Source of the DNA: Pseudomonas capeferrum
Lineage (GTDB): Bacteria > Pseudomonadota > Gammaproteobacteria > Pseudomonadales > Pseudomonadaceae
Length of the DNA: 64,000 bases
Assembly: GCF_013523055.1 (NCBI RefSeq)
Contig: NZ_JAAMQM010000023.1
Coordinates: 42,424-106,423 of the forward strand
Reading direction: 5' to 3'
The translations under genes and the position numbers were made by a program. This document shows positions 55,060 through 63,893 of the stretch, piece after piece (positions within the stretch are counted from its first letter, which is position 1; every line of letters begins with the position of its first letter). The notes under the pieces were generated by a model. That model ran no database searches and had not been told where the DNA came from. It saw only the letters and a program-made list of their open reading frames with translations.

Positions 55060-55635
55060 GTGAGCAATATAGTGCCCAACGATTCTTCCCATCGCAGCTC
55101 GGTGCTGCGACATGTCAGTCAGAATGTGCGCTGTCTTCGTGTGGCAGCCGATCTGAGCCAGGCGGGTCTGGCGGAACGTTCAGGGGTCAGTCGGCGCATG
55201 CTCGTCGCGATAGAGGCCGGGGAAAAGAATGTCAGTCTCACGACCCTCGACCTTATCGGGGAGGCTCTTGGGGTGCCGTTCAGTCGCTTGATCCAGGCGC
55301 CGGACCAGCGTGATCCCGGTCGCATCAATGAACTGGCCTGGGCTGGAAAGCACCCCGGTAGCAAGGCGCGGCTGTTGGCCAGCAGCCCTGCCCGGCGCGA
55401 GGTGGAAATTTGGGAATGGCAGCTCGCGCCTGGCGAACACTACGCGAGCGAAGCGGACGCGCAGGGCTGGAGCGAGCAGATATACGTAGCCGAAGGCTGC
55501 TTGACGCTGATAATCGAAGAGCAGAAGCACTGCCTGCAAGCCGGTGAGTTCTTCGTATTTCCCAGTGATCAGCACTATGCCTACCGAAACGAGGGCGCAG
55601 TGCCGACCCGTTTCGTGCGTAATGTGGTTATCTGA
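55060..55635 (+). CDS. XRE family regulator with C-terminal cupin
   Basis: A 191-residue regulator with an N-terminal helix-turn-helix of the HTH_3 type (about 18-72, LSQAGLAERSGVSRRMLVAIE). The cupin sensor domain (about 115-190) contains WEWQLAPGEHYASEADAQGW and LQAGEFFVFPSDQHYAY. The usual metal-binding cupin histidines are incomplete. The GTG start at 55060 is taken because the sequence after it is in frame from the first codon; GTG at 55072 is an alternative. Divergent from the EamA exporter, with the palindrome as its probable operator; it is likely an autoregulated repressor responding to a small metabolite. Confidence 0.88.
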   Translation: MSNIVPNDSSHRSSVLRHVSQNVRCLRVAADLSQAGLAERSGVSRRMLVAIEAGEKNVSLTTLDLIGEALGVPFSRLIQAPDQRDPGRINELAWAGKHPGSKARLLASSPARREVEIWEWQLAPGEHYASEADAQGWSEQIYVAEGCLTLIIEEQKHCLQAGEFFVFPSDQHYAYRNEGAVPTRFVRNVVI

Positions 55636-55730
55636 TTACGCCCTTCAGGCTTCGGCGCTTTTCAGGCAGCTATCGGTATCCTCCACGCTCGCATAGGCGA
55701 AAGCCAGCGCCGCCGTGGCAGCTGCGGCCG

Positions 55731-56714
55731 GTACCTACTGACACGCCTGACAGTCTCGAAATCGGGCTGCTGATCTATCCCGGCGCACAGCGTGCGGCGG
55801 TAGACGGGCTGTCCGACCTGTTCAGCGTGGCCAACCGCATGATCGACGACCTGCGCGCCCCGCGCCTGCCGCGCTTGCGCATCAGTCGTTGGCAGACGGA
55901 TAGCGATGGCCTGCTGCATGTCATTCATGACAGCGAGCACGAGACACCGGGCGGCCATGAGGTGCGAGCGCTGGTCATTGCTCCGAGTCTGGCTTCGGTG
56001 CCGACCCTTTCGCTGCTCGAGCACCATGCTGCTCAGCTTCGCCAATGGCATGCGCAGGGAACCTTGCTGGCATCGGTTGCCTCGGTGTGTTCTTCATTGC
56101 GGCCAGCGGTCTGCTGGATGGGCGCATGGCGAGTGTGCACTGGAACCATGCCCAGATACTGGCCGAGCGATATCCTCAGGTCCAGGTAGCGGTCAGCGCC
56201 CTTTGCTCGACGACGGCGATTTTCTTACCTCCGCGGTTCTGATGGCCTGGACCGAGTTGGGCCTGCGTCTGATAGAGCGGTTCCTGGGCTCTACCGTTGC
56301 GCGCGAGACTGCTCGATTTCTGGCGGCGGAGCCGATCCTGGCATCGCCACCGGGTTCAGTCTTCAAGCCGCGGCTCGAGCATGGGATGGAGCGGTACTGA
56401 AGGTCCAGCATTGGCTCCAAAGTGAAAACGGGCGCGATGCCGATCTCGTGTCGATGGCCGCCGTTGCCGGACTCCAGACACGGACCTTCCTGCGACGGTT
56501 CCGTGCTGCAACTACGTTGCGTCCGACCGAATATTGTCAGCAGGTGCGTGTCGGGCGTGCCTGCCGTCTGCTGGAGTTCACGCGCCGTAGCGTCGAGCAA
56601 ATCGCCTGGGAGGTGGGTTATCAGGAGCCTGGCACCTTTCGCAAGGTTTTCCAGCGCCTGACCGGGCTGACCCCTGGCGACTATCGACAGCGGTTTGCCC
56701 AGACTGGCGACTGA
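55731..56714 (+). pseudogene. GlxA family AraC-type regulator, broken by three frameshifts
   Basis: The segment encodes a whole DJ-1/PfpI-AraC regulator split over three frames. Frame one gives IGLLIYPGAQRAAVDGLSDLF up to GTLLASV near 56079; frame two CLGVFFIAASGLLDGRMASVHW to VAVSAL near 56200. Frame three gives LDDGDFLTSAVLMAWTELG to LEHG near 56382. The first frame returns for KVQHWLQSENGRDADLVSMA and the HTH with VEQIAWEVGYQEPGTFRKVF, ending at 56714. Each junction is explained by loss of one base in a short run of T or G. No start codon is seen before 55731. Either a decayed gene or repeated sequencing errors. Confidence 0.85.
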
Positions 56715-56793
56715 GTCCTACTTTGGTACCGGGCGGCTGCCGTTACTGCTATTCATTGCTTATGATCCTCGACACCTGTCACGAGAGAATGCC

Positions 56794-58221
56794 ATGAGCG
56801 ATCGCCATACCCTTGAGGCCGATATCCTCATCATCGGTGGCGGCTTGAGCGGTAGCCTGCTCGCCGCCCAGTTGCTCCGCCAGCCAATCGGACGTCGACT
56901 GGTGATCGTCGAACCCCGTGCCGACCTGGGACGCGGCGAGGCTTACAGCGCTGTCGAGCTTGGCCATACCCTCAATGCCAATGCCGCACGCATGAGCGTC
57001 GACCCCGACAACCCGGACGATCTTTCCCAGTGGCTGGAGCAGCACATCGCTGCCGGTGGCTGGCCGGAGTCGGCCGAGCAGGGTCTTCCGGCGGCCGAGC
57101 TGTTCCCGCCTCGGAGTCTGTTCGGCCGTTATGCGCGACAGCGGCTGGCCCAGGCGCAGGCAGCCGCTGCGCTCCACGGTTCGGAGCTGTTGCACCTGTG
57201 CACCGAAGCCGTCGATGTCCAGCTCGAAGCGCGCGGTGTACGGGTGTGGATGGCCGATGGGAGTCGCTGTCTTGCGGATCGCGTGATTCTGGCCACCGGT
57301 ATGTTCACCGCCGCGCGTACCTCGCAGCGCGAAGGCAATGGCTTGAACACGCTGGCGGTCGACCCTTGGGATGTAGCCACGATGGGTGGCCTGGATCCGG
57401 ATGGGCGTGTATTGATCATCGGCTCCGGCTTGACCATGATCGACGCGCTGGTCTCTCTGAACCAGGCTGGGCATCGCGGCCCGGTTGAAGTCTTCTCGCG
57501 CCATGGTCTGCTGCCTCACGTACGCCGCCAGCCTCCAGCTTGGGAAGATTTCCTGGCTGCCGATACCGATCTGCGCTCGCCGCTGCAGTTGTTCAGGGCC
57601 CTGCGCGCCCAGTGCCGTCTGGCAGAGTCTCGCGGTATCGACTGGCAAGCTCCGTTGGATACGGTCAGGGCGCATATCGGGCGGCTATGGAGCCAGGCTA
57701 CCGACGTGCAGCGTCGACAATTCGTGCGCCATGTCAGGCCTTTTTGGGAGAGCCATCACCACCGCGCGCCGCCGCTCGGCGCCGCGTTGTTGGAGCGCTG
57801 GCTGGTCCAGGATCGACTACGCATTCGCGCGGCCACCTTGCTGGCCGTGGCGCGCGATGCAGATGGTCTGCCGAAGGTGCAAGTGCGTTCGAGGGGCGAG
57901 GCACAAAGCGAATGGCGCTCGGGCTGTGCGGTGATCAATTCGATGGGCATCGAGTACGACTGGCGTCGTGTCGATCGCCCGTTGCCACGCCAATTGCTCG
58001 CTCGAGAACTGGTCCGCCCAGGACCGCTGGCATTGGGTATCGCAGCAGATCCGAACGGCGCGGTGATCGATGCTCATGGGCAGGTTTCCCAGCGCCTGTT
58101 TACCCTCGGCCCGCCCTTGCGTGGGCAATGGTGGGAAAGCACCGCGGTAACTGACGTGGCCGCGCAGGCCAAGGCCCTGGCGAGGTATCTGCTCGCGTCG
58201 AGCCGAGCGGCAGGTCCCTGA
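56794..58221 (+). CDS. FAD/NAD(P)-binding oxidoreductase
   Basis: A 475-residue protein of the PF13454 (NAD_binding_9) type. An N-terminal dinucleotide-binding motif IIGGGLSGSLLAAQLL is at 12-27, followed by NANAARMSVDPDNPDDLSQW, a segment characteristic of this family. A second nucleotide motif, VLIIGSGLTMIDALVSL, lies near residue 208. ILATGMF at about 166 is the ATG flavin motif. No membrane or export signal. The ATG at 56794 follows GAGAGAAT. Substrate unknown. It is convergent with the hydrolase gene, stop to stop in four bases. Confidence 0.87.
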   Translation: MSDRHTLEADILIIGGGLSGSLLAAQLLRQPIGRRLVIVEPRADLGRGEAYSAVELGHTLNANAARMSVDPDNPDDLSQWLEQHIAAGGWPESAEQGLPAAELFPPRSLFGRYARQRLAQAQAAAALHGSELLHLCTEAVDVQLEARGVRVWMADGSRCLADRVILATGMFTAARTSQREGNGLNTLAVDPWDVATMGGLDPDGRVLIIGSGLTMIDALVSLNQAGHRGPVEVFSRHGLLPHVRRQPPAWEDFLAADTDLRSPLQLFRALRAQCRLAESRGIDWQAPLDTVRAHIGRLWSQATDVQRRQFVRHVRPFWESHHHRAPPLGAALLERWLVQDRLRIRAATLLAVARDADGLPKVQVRSRGEAQSEWRSGCAVINSMGIEYDWRRVDRPLPRQLLARELVRPGPLALGIAADPNGAVIDAHGQVSQRLFTLGPPLRGQWWESTAVTDVAAQAKALARYLLASSRAAGP

Positions 58222-58225
58222 GGCT

Positions 58226-58996
58226 TCAGGCGTACCAGGGCGCGTAGTGGGGATAGCGATCCAGACGCGCTCCTATCACCATTTCGCTGATCCAGGCACC
58301 CAGGATCGAGCTGTAGGCCTTCTGACTTTCTTCGCTGGAGAGCGCATGATCCGAACCGTCTACGATCCGGTGAGTCAGTGAGTGAGTGTTGACGAATGCC
58401 GAGCGATAGCTCATGAGGGTGGCGTGGGGTACGTAGTCATCCTGCTCGGATTCGACCAGCAGCACATCCCCTCGGAAGTCGGAACAGGCGGCCAGGGCCT
58501 GATTGTCACCCGGGGCGAGCATTCGCTGACGATAAGCCTGCAGACGCTGACGGTCCAGCGCCTGCTTGGGTGTATCCCACTGATCGTCCCAGTACAGGGC
58601 TGGAACGCGCAAGGCCAGCCACTTCACCGCCCGGTGCTGGGTCAGCAAGGTAGCAAGATAGCCACCATAACTGCTGCCGATCACGGCGATGGCGCTGCTG
58701 TCCACGGCGGGATGGCTCACCAGTCGGTCATAGGCTGCCAGTAGATCGGCGAGATTCTGCTCGCGCGTCACGGTCAGGCGCTGGCTTTCGGTTTTTTCAT
58801 GGCCGCGCAGGTCGAAGGTCATGCACACGCACCCGAGGCCGGTGATCTGTCGAGCGCGGGCCAAGTCGCGCTGCTGACTGCCGCCCCAGCCGTGGACGAA
58901 GAGAATGCCAGGCATCTTGGTGCCCGGACTGACCAGGGTGCCGGCGATGCTTTCACCATCCACCTGCAGCTCTACGGATTCACTCTGGATCGCCAT
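58226..58996 (-). CDS. Alpha/beta hydrolase
   Basis: A 256-residue cytoplasmic hydrolase. The nucleophile elbow GSSYGG puts the catalytic serine at 109, with Asp186 or Asp187 (ESEQDDYVP) and His217 (GSDHALS) completing the triad. HGWGGS at 35-40 is the oxyanion loop. The ATG at 58996 lies inside the 3' end of the DUF3182 gene and overlaps its stop by 17 bases, so the two are coupled. The frame extends to 59182 but that portion is antisense-like and low quality. Substrate unknown; probably a peptide or ester bond. Confidence 0.87.
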   Translation of the reverse strand: MAIQSESVELQVDGESIAGTLVSPGTKMPGILFVHGWGGSQQRDLARARQITGLGCVCMTFDLRGHEKTESQRLTVTREQNLADLLAAYDRLVSHPAVDSSAIAVIGSSYGGYLATLLTQHRAVKWLALRVPALYWDDQWDTPKQALDRQRLQAYRQRMLAPGDNQALAACSDFRGDVLLVESEQDDYVPHATLMSYRSAFVNTHSLTHRIVDGSDHALSSEESQKAYSSILGAWISEMVIGARLDRYPHYAPWYA

Positions 58997-60092
58997 GCTC
59001 GTGCAGTCGCGCATATTTACAGAATTCGCCGAGTTCACTGTCATCTCCCTTGTAGAAAAGTGTGGCGTCGCTGGGCAGGTCGGGTGAACCGAATATTTCA
59101 TGGCTGGAGGCATGCACCCGTTGCAGCTTCGGATCATCGGCGAAGGCGAGCAGGGCCAGTACTTCGGCGCTGCTGGCGCCACCCAGGCGCCAGGATTGCT
59201 CGAGAACGCCGCTGCGTGACGCTCCGGTATGGTCTACGCCGCGGGCTATATCGTAGTTGCGTCTGGAGGCAACGAAGCCTGGAAAGTGTTCTTCGGCTGC
59301 GCGCTCGTAGGCCGTAGCCTGATCGATCGCCAGGCGCAGTTGGTCTTCGAGCGGGAGGCGCAACAGCGTTTGATAGTCGCCACGCACCACCATGAGGTCG
59401 GAACCGCCGTAGACCTCCTCTCCCTGATGGTCTCGCGTCAGTCTCTGGGTGCCATAGTAGCTGCAGGTGATACCTGCCACGCGGACCTGTCCGACGCTAA
59501 ACGTCTCGACGTTGGACAGATTTTCTTCCAGGACCAGGCCCCAGAGTCCAAGCTGGCGCTCATCCATGTCGTGCAGCAAAGGCGGGAGGGCATTCGAATT
59601 CTGGATGACCACCTGGCCACGGCCAGCGCAAGCCAGGACTGGCTTGACCCGGACCGGGCCACTTCGCAATAGCAAGTCTGCCGCCTTTCGCGCCTCGGCC
59701 TTGCTGAAAACGGTATAGCCGCGCAACACGGCACTGGCGGCCTGAGCAGCAAAAACATCGGTCCAGCCCTTTGGGGCGCTCGCGCCTGGCAGTAGCGGGT
59801 GAGAAATGGCTTTGGTTGCCATATAGGGCTCGCTGACGAGCCCGCCGAACAAATCCGACTCATCGACGATGCCCATGCACTGGTAGTGGTCAGGGCCGAC
59901 AAGGGTCTGGGTAGGCAGGTAGTAGAAGCGATCGGAAGCGGTGGGAGGACGCTCCGGTTCGATTCGGGCGATACCAAGCAAGGTGGCGAGGCAGTCGGCA
60001 ATCTTCAAGTGCGAAGCGTGCTCGTGCGCGGGCGTTTCCTCTCGATTGTCGAGTAACACTAGGGCTGTCTTTGCTTCGCAAGCGCGGGGCAT
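58980..60092 (-). CDS. DUF3182 family protein (ATP-grasp-like)
   Basis: A 370-residue soluble protein of the DUF3182 family. The central region (GPVRVKPVLACAGRGQVVI, then LVLEENL and VYGGSDLMVVRGDY) is reminiscent of an ATP-grasp ligase fold, with the lysine and glutamate expected for ATP binding, but the match is weak. The ATG at 60092 follows GGAGAGAAG; a GTG at 60113 is less likely. It overlaps the hydrolase gene, so they may act in one pathway, for example making and trimming an amide-linked compound (inference). Confidence 0.78.
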   Translation of the reverse strand: MPRACEAKTALVLLDNREETPAHEHASHLKIADCLATLLGIARIEPERPPTASDRFYYLPTQTLVGPDHYQCMGIVDESDLFGGLVSEPYMATKAISHPLLPGASAPKGWTDVFAAQAASAVLRGYTVFSKAEARKAADLLLRSGPVRVKPVLACAGRGQVVIQNSNALPPLLHDMDERQLGLWGLVLEENLSNVETFSVGQVRVAGITCSYYGTQRLTRDHQGEEVYGGSDLMVVRGDYQTLLRLPLEDQLRLAIDQATAYERAAEEHFPGFVASRRNYDIARGVDHTGASRSGVLEQSWRLGGASSAEVLALLAFADDPKLQRVHASSHEIFGSPDLPSDATLFYKGDDSELGEFCKYARLHEHGDPE

Positions 60093-60281
60093 GGATAGTC
60101 TTCTCTCCGACACGGGTTGTAAGCTTGAGAAAGAGTGAGATGAAAAGAAGTTCAGTAGGAACGATCAGCGGAGTTTGTGTGTATTGGCCAGTCAACAGTG
60201 ATCGGCCGGCTTGCGATTGCGGTCACGAGCGGGGTGCTCCATTATCGGGCGCATTGAAAAGGCATGGCCGCAGGAGTCCGC

Positions 60282-62087
60282 ATGAATGCTCAATCTGTAA
60301 CTCAGGTCGTACCGCAGCGGTTGTTCCGCTTGCGTGAAGTGATGGCGAGCGTGGGAGTCGATGCGGCGCTCATTCCGTCTGCTGATCCACATCTTTCCGA
60401 GTACTTGCCTGGGCATTGGCAGGCGCGTCAGTGGTTGTCCGGTTTCCATGGCTCTGTGGGGACTTTGGTGGTTACCGCCGATTTTGCCGGCCTGTGGGTG
60501 GACAGTCGTTATTGGGAGCAGGCGGAGAAGGAACTGGACGGCAGCGGAATCGGGTTAATGAAGCTGCAGCCTGGGCAACCGGGTGCGCTGGACTGGCTGG
60601 CTGAGCACGTGGCGGCGGGCGGCGCGGTAGCCGTGGACGGTGCGGTGATGGCTGTGCTCCAGGCGCGACAACTGCGGGAGCGACTCCAGGCGCGTCAGGT
60701 AACGTTGAACACTTGCCTTGACCTGCCCGGTCAGGTCTGGAATGACAGGCCAGCGCTGCCACTCAGGCCGATCTACGAGCATCTTGCGCCGTACGCGTCC
60801 GTCAGCAGGGCCGATAAGCTGACCCAGCTACGTCTTGCGATGCTGGAAAATGGCGCCAGCTGGCACTTCCTGGCCACGCTCGATGACATCGCCTGGCTCT
60901 TCAACCTGAGAGGGAGCGATGTTTCCTATAACCCGGTATTCGTGTCCTTTGCCTTGATAGGGCCTGGCCGGGTAATCCTGTTCGTGGCGTCAAGCCAGGT
61001 AGACGATACGCTGTGCCAGGTTCTCGCAGCCGAAGGCATCGAGGTGCGCGACTATGCGCAGGTCGGCGCGGCGCTGGGAGAAATTCCTGCAGGAGAAGGT
61101 CTGCTGTTGGATCCTGCGAAAGTCACGTGCGGTTTGTTGGATCATGTCGATCCAGGCGTCAGGTTGATTGAAGGTATCAATCCGACCACCCTTAGCAAGT
61201 CGCGCAAGCCCAACAGTGATCTGCTCCATGTTCGACAAGTCATGGAGCAGGACGGCGCTGCGCTTTGCGAGTTCTTCGCCTGGTTCGAGGCGCATTCGGG
61301 ACAAGAGATCATCACGGAACTGACCGTCGATGAGCAACTGACTGCCGCGCGAGCGCGCAGACCAGGTTTCGTGTCACCGAGCTTTGCCACCATAGCGGCC
61401 TTCAACGCCAATGGCGCGATGCCGCACTATCGAGCGACGGAGGAATCGTATGCTGTCATCGAGGGTGATGGACTGCTGCTGATCGATTCGGGAGGCCAGT
61501 ACCTGGGAGGCACGACCGATATCACGCGGATGGTAGCGGTGGGAAAACCGAGCCTGGAACAGATGCAGGATTGCACGCGAGTGCTCAAGGGTGTCATTGC
61601 GTTGTCGAAGGCGAAATTCCCTCGTGGCATTGCCGCGCCTCTGCTCGATTCCATCGCCCGCGCGCCGCTCTGGGCCGACGGGGTGGATTACGGCCACGGA
61701 ACCGGGCATGGCGTGGGCTACTTTCTAAATGTGCATGAGGGGCCCCAGGTCATCGCCTACCAGGCAGCCCCCTTGTCGCAGACAGCCATGCTGCCGGGAA
61801 TGATCACCTCGATCGAACCAGGCACCTATCGCCCTGGACAATGGGGCGTGCGAATCGAGAATCTTGTTGTCAATCGTGAGGAAGGCCAGGGCAATTTTGG
61901 CAACTTCCTGGGTTTCGAAACGCTCACCTTGTGCCCGATAGACACGCGGTGCTTGTTGATGTCGATGCTGGCTGCTGAAGAGCGGTCCTGGCTGAACGCC
62001 TATCATGCTGAAGTGCAACACCGCCTTGCACCTTTGCTGCAAGGGTCGTCGCTGGCTTGGCTGGCCGCCCGAACGGCAGCGATCTGA
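60282..62087 (+). CDS. pepP: Xaa-Pro aminopeptidase (M24B family)
   Basis: A 601-residue aminopeptidase that removes an N-terminal residue preceding proline. Two N-terminal creatinase-like domains (about 10-310) are followed by the pita-bread catalytic domain. All five dinuclear metal ligands are visible: Asp402 and Asp413 (IDSGGQYLGGTTDITR), His476 (GTGHGVGY), Glu512 (SIEPGTYR) and Glu526 (RIENLVV). The size is that of the longer APP1 type rather than the 440-residue E. coli PepP. The ATG at 60282 has AGGAG 7 bases upstream. Cytoplasmic; monocistronic with a hairpin downstream. Confidence 0.93.
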   Translation: MNAQSVTQVVPQRLFRLREVMASVGVDAALIPSADPHLSEYLPGHWQARQWLSGFHGSVGTLVVTADFAGLWVDSRYWEQAEKELDGSGIGLMKLQPGQPGALDWLAEHVAAGGAVAVDGAVMAVLQARQLRERLQARQVTLNTCLDLPGQVWNDRPALPLRPIYEHLAPYASVSRADKLTQLRLAMLENGASWHFLATLDDIAWLFNLRGSDVSYNPVFVSFALIGPGRVILFVASSQVDDTLCQVLAAEGIEVRDYAQVGAALGEIPAGEGLLLDPAKVTCGLLDHVDPGVRLIEGINPTTLSKSRKPNSDLLHVRQVMEQDGAALCEFFAWFEAHSGQEIITELTVDEQLTAARARRPGFVSPSFATIAAFNANGAMPHYRATEESYAVIEGDGLLLIDSGGQYLGGTTDITRMVAVGKPSLEQMQDCTRVLKGVIALSKAKFPRGIAAPLLDSIARAPLWADGVDYGHGTGHGVGYFLNVHEGPQVIAYQAAPLSQTAMLPGMITSIEPGTYRPGQWGVRIENLVVNREEGQGNFGNFLGFETLTLCPIDTRCLLMSMLAAEERSWLNAYHAEVQHRLAPLLQGSSLAWLAARTAAI

Positions 62088-62097
62088 ATCCACGTGC

Positions 62098-62123
62098 CAA
62101 GGGCAGTCTGTTGGCTGCCCTTG
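62098..62123. terminator. Bidirectional hairpin between pepP and the lipoprotein gene
   Basis: CAAGGGCAG and CTGCCCTTG form a perfect 9-bp stem around an 8-base loop, 10 bases after the pepP stop and 4 before the convergent lipoprotein stop. Confidence 0.75.
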
Positions 62124-62127
62124 CTCG

Positions 62128-62409
62128 TCACTTGCAGATAACGATCATGCTGCGACTGGTGTAGCCTGCCGGGTTGATACCGAATAGATAATCACCTGGC
62201 TCTTGATCAGCTTCGCCCGACCTGGCGATGACCTTGTAGCCCTTGTTCCCGCAAGACGTTTCCGCCTTGCTGTGACATCTGTCCCAGGATGAAGAAAGGC
62301 CAGAACAGTTGATATGGAGCCCTTTCTTCCCTCGCTTGACCGTCGTTTTCTCGGTGGCGGCGCATCCAGCAATGGCCAAAATGGCCAGGATGATCAAAAT
62401 ACGTTTCAT
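62128..62409 (-). CDS. Small predicted lipoprotein
   Basis: A 93-residue lipoprotein. The signal peptide MKRILIILAILAIAGC ends in lipobox IAGC with Cys16. The mature part has several cysteines (about residues 35, 44, 52 and a final one near the C-terminus) that could form two disulfides in the periplasm. The ATG at 62409 is chosen because it begins the signal peptide; the frame continues to 62436. Family unnamed; soluble domain of unknown role. The spacer to rhtA (62410-62591) shows nothing further. Confidence 0.75.
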   Translation of the reverse strand: MKRILIILAILAIAGCAATEKTTVKRGKKGLHINCSGLSSSWDRCHSKAETSCGNKGYKVIARSGEADQEPGDYLFGINPAGYTSRSMIVICK

Positions 62410-62591
62410 TCCTGTCCTTAGTACATACCCGGTCACAGCACGGGAATTGTCGATGTGGCTTCGTTTCTTCCTGAAATGCGCTGCTTCCCTGTACGGCAGT
62501 AATAGCGTTTCTATGGCGATTCTGACAGCTTAAACAAGCGTGGCGCGCCGGTACAAGACCGGGTTGGTATTAAATGAAAATATTTCTCATA

Positions 62592-63479
62592 TCAGTCGGC
62601 GGCGACCGCGGGCAGTGTTTCCTTTCTCATGGACAGCGTTGCGCCAATAGAGGCTGTGATGATGGCGATAATCGCCAGCCATTGAGTGAGGGTCAGGACT
62701 TCATTGAGAAAGAGCAACCCTGACACTGCAGCCACTACGGGCTCGATACTCATGAGCGTGCCGAATGTGCGAGTGGGCATGCGGGTCAAGGCGACCATTT
62801 CCAAACTGTAGGGCAGCGCCGTGGAGAGAATGGCCACCCCCAGCGCGACCGGGATAAGCGAGGGTGATAACAGAGCGCTCCCGGCATGGACGATACCGAT
62901 AGGCGCGACGAACAAAGCTGCGACCAGCACACCAAGAGCGGCGGTTTGAATGCCATGTTCTGCCCCGGCGCGTTGTCCATAAAGGATATAAAGGGCCCAA
63001 CAGGCTCCGGCGCCCAGTGCATACGCGGCACCAATGGGATCGAGGGCGCTGCCGGATTGCCCGACCGGGATCAACAGCATCAAGCCGAGCACGGCCAGGC
63101 CAATCCACAAGAAGTCGACAAGGCGGCGCGAAGCATAGATAGCCACTGCCAGTGGGCCTGTGAACTCCAAGGCCACTGCGATACCTAGCGGCACTGTGCG
63201 CACTGACATATAGAAGAGGAAATTCATTCCGCCCAATGCCATGCCATAAATGATCACATTGCGTAGCGTTCTTCTGGTCATCCTCGCCCGCCAAGGCCGC
63301 AGTAGGAGAACCATGATGACGCTGGCGAAGATCAGCCGTAGCGTGGTGGTGCCTTGGGCTCCGACCAGGGGGAACATCGATTTCGCCAGCGAGGCGCCGG
63401 ACTGGATTGAGGCCATGGCGATCAAGAGGAGACCGATCGGAAACAGACTCGATGCCAGGGTGCGGGGTTGGGTGGTCAT
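62592..63479 (-). CDS. rhtA: RhtA-type DMT amino-acid exporter
   Basis: Inner-membrane exporter of 295 residues with ten helices in two EamA repeats, close to the RhtA threonine/homoserine exporter (SIQSGASLAKSMFPLVGAQG, ALEFTGPLAVAIYASRR, YSLEMVALTRMPTRTFGTL). That last segment, ending with TFGTLMSIEPVVAAVSG, is the strongest RhtA signature. The ATG at 63479 begins the conserved part; the longer frame to 63578 is not supported. A near copy of the operator of the other DMT exporter in this window lies 26 bases upstream. Confidence 0.9.
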   Translation of the reverse strand: MTTQPRTLASSLFPIGLLLIAMASIQSGASLAKSMFPLVGAQGTTTLRLIFASVIMVLLLRPWRARMTRRTLRNVIIYGMALGGMNFLFYMSVRTVPLGIAVALEFTGPLAVAIYASRRLVDFLWIGLAVLGLMLLIPVGQSGSALDPIGAAYALGAGACWALYILYGQRAGAEHGIQTAALGVLVAALFVAPIGIVHAGSALLSPSLIPVALGVAILSTALPYSLEMVALTRMPTRTFGTLMSIEPVVAAVSGLLFLNEVLTLTQWLAIIAIITASIGATLSMRKETLPAVAAD

Positions 63480-63504
63480 TTGGCAATGCGGTCCATGGAG
63501 ATTT

Positions 63505-63522
63505 GAGCAGTATAGTGCGCAC
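63505..63522. promoter_or_regulatory. Operator related to the palindrome at 55032
   Basis: On the minus strand this reads GTGCGCACTATACTGCTC, differing at two of 18 positions from GTGCGCAGTATACTGCGC at 55031-55048. TATACT could be the -10 of the exporter promoter. A wider TTGAG...CTCAA symmetry frames it (63503-63525). Confidence 0.65.
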
Positions 63523-63621
63523 TCAAACAGTCCTGTCGCAAGAGTATTTAATGGGCTGGCAGCATTAATGTCTTGCACAGGGAGGTCATTGGATTTTATT
63601 GCGTGTTGATGAAATAAAAGC

Positions 63622-63649
63622 TTGACGGCTTCTTCCAGGTCCTTATAAT
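63622..63649 (+). promoter_or_regulatory. rRNA operon promoter, distal
   Basis: TTGACG, 16 bases, TATAAT, followed by the GC-rich discriminator GCGCACC typical of stringently controlled rRNA promoters. Confidence 0.8.
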
Positions 63650-63765
63650 GCGCACCACTTCCAGCGTAGTTGGAGCGAGAAACTCCTTGAAGATCAACGA
63701 GTTAAGCGTTTCAAGCGATGCGGGAAGGGCTTCGATCGACAGATCGACAGCGGTGAAAAAGGTGG

Positions 63766-63793
63766 TTGACAGCGGTTTTCAACGCTGTATGAT
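63766..63793 (+). promoter_or_regulatory. rRNA operon promoter, middle
   Basis: TTGACA, 16 bases, TATGAT, then TCGCCTCCC. Same spacing as its neighbours, 144 bases after the first. Confidence 0.75.
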
Positions 63794-63865
63794 TCGCCTC
63801 CCGCTGACGAGAGATCGCAGCGCGTCAAGTGGTTGAAGTTGAACGAAAAACTTCAAAATAAACGC

Positions 63866-63893
63866 TTGACAGACTCTGAGGAAAGCGTAGAAT
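63866..63893 (+). promoter_or_regulatory. rRNA operon promoter, proximal
   Basis: TTGACA, 16 bases, TAGAAT, then GCGCACC, the same discriminator as the distal promoter. It is the last promoter before the antiterminator box. Confidence 0.85.
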
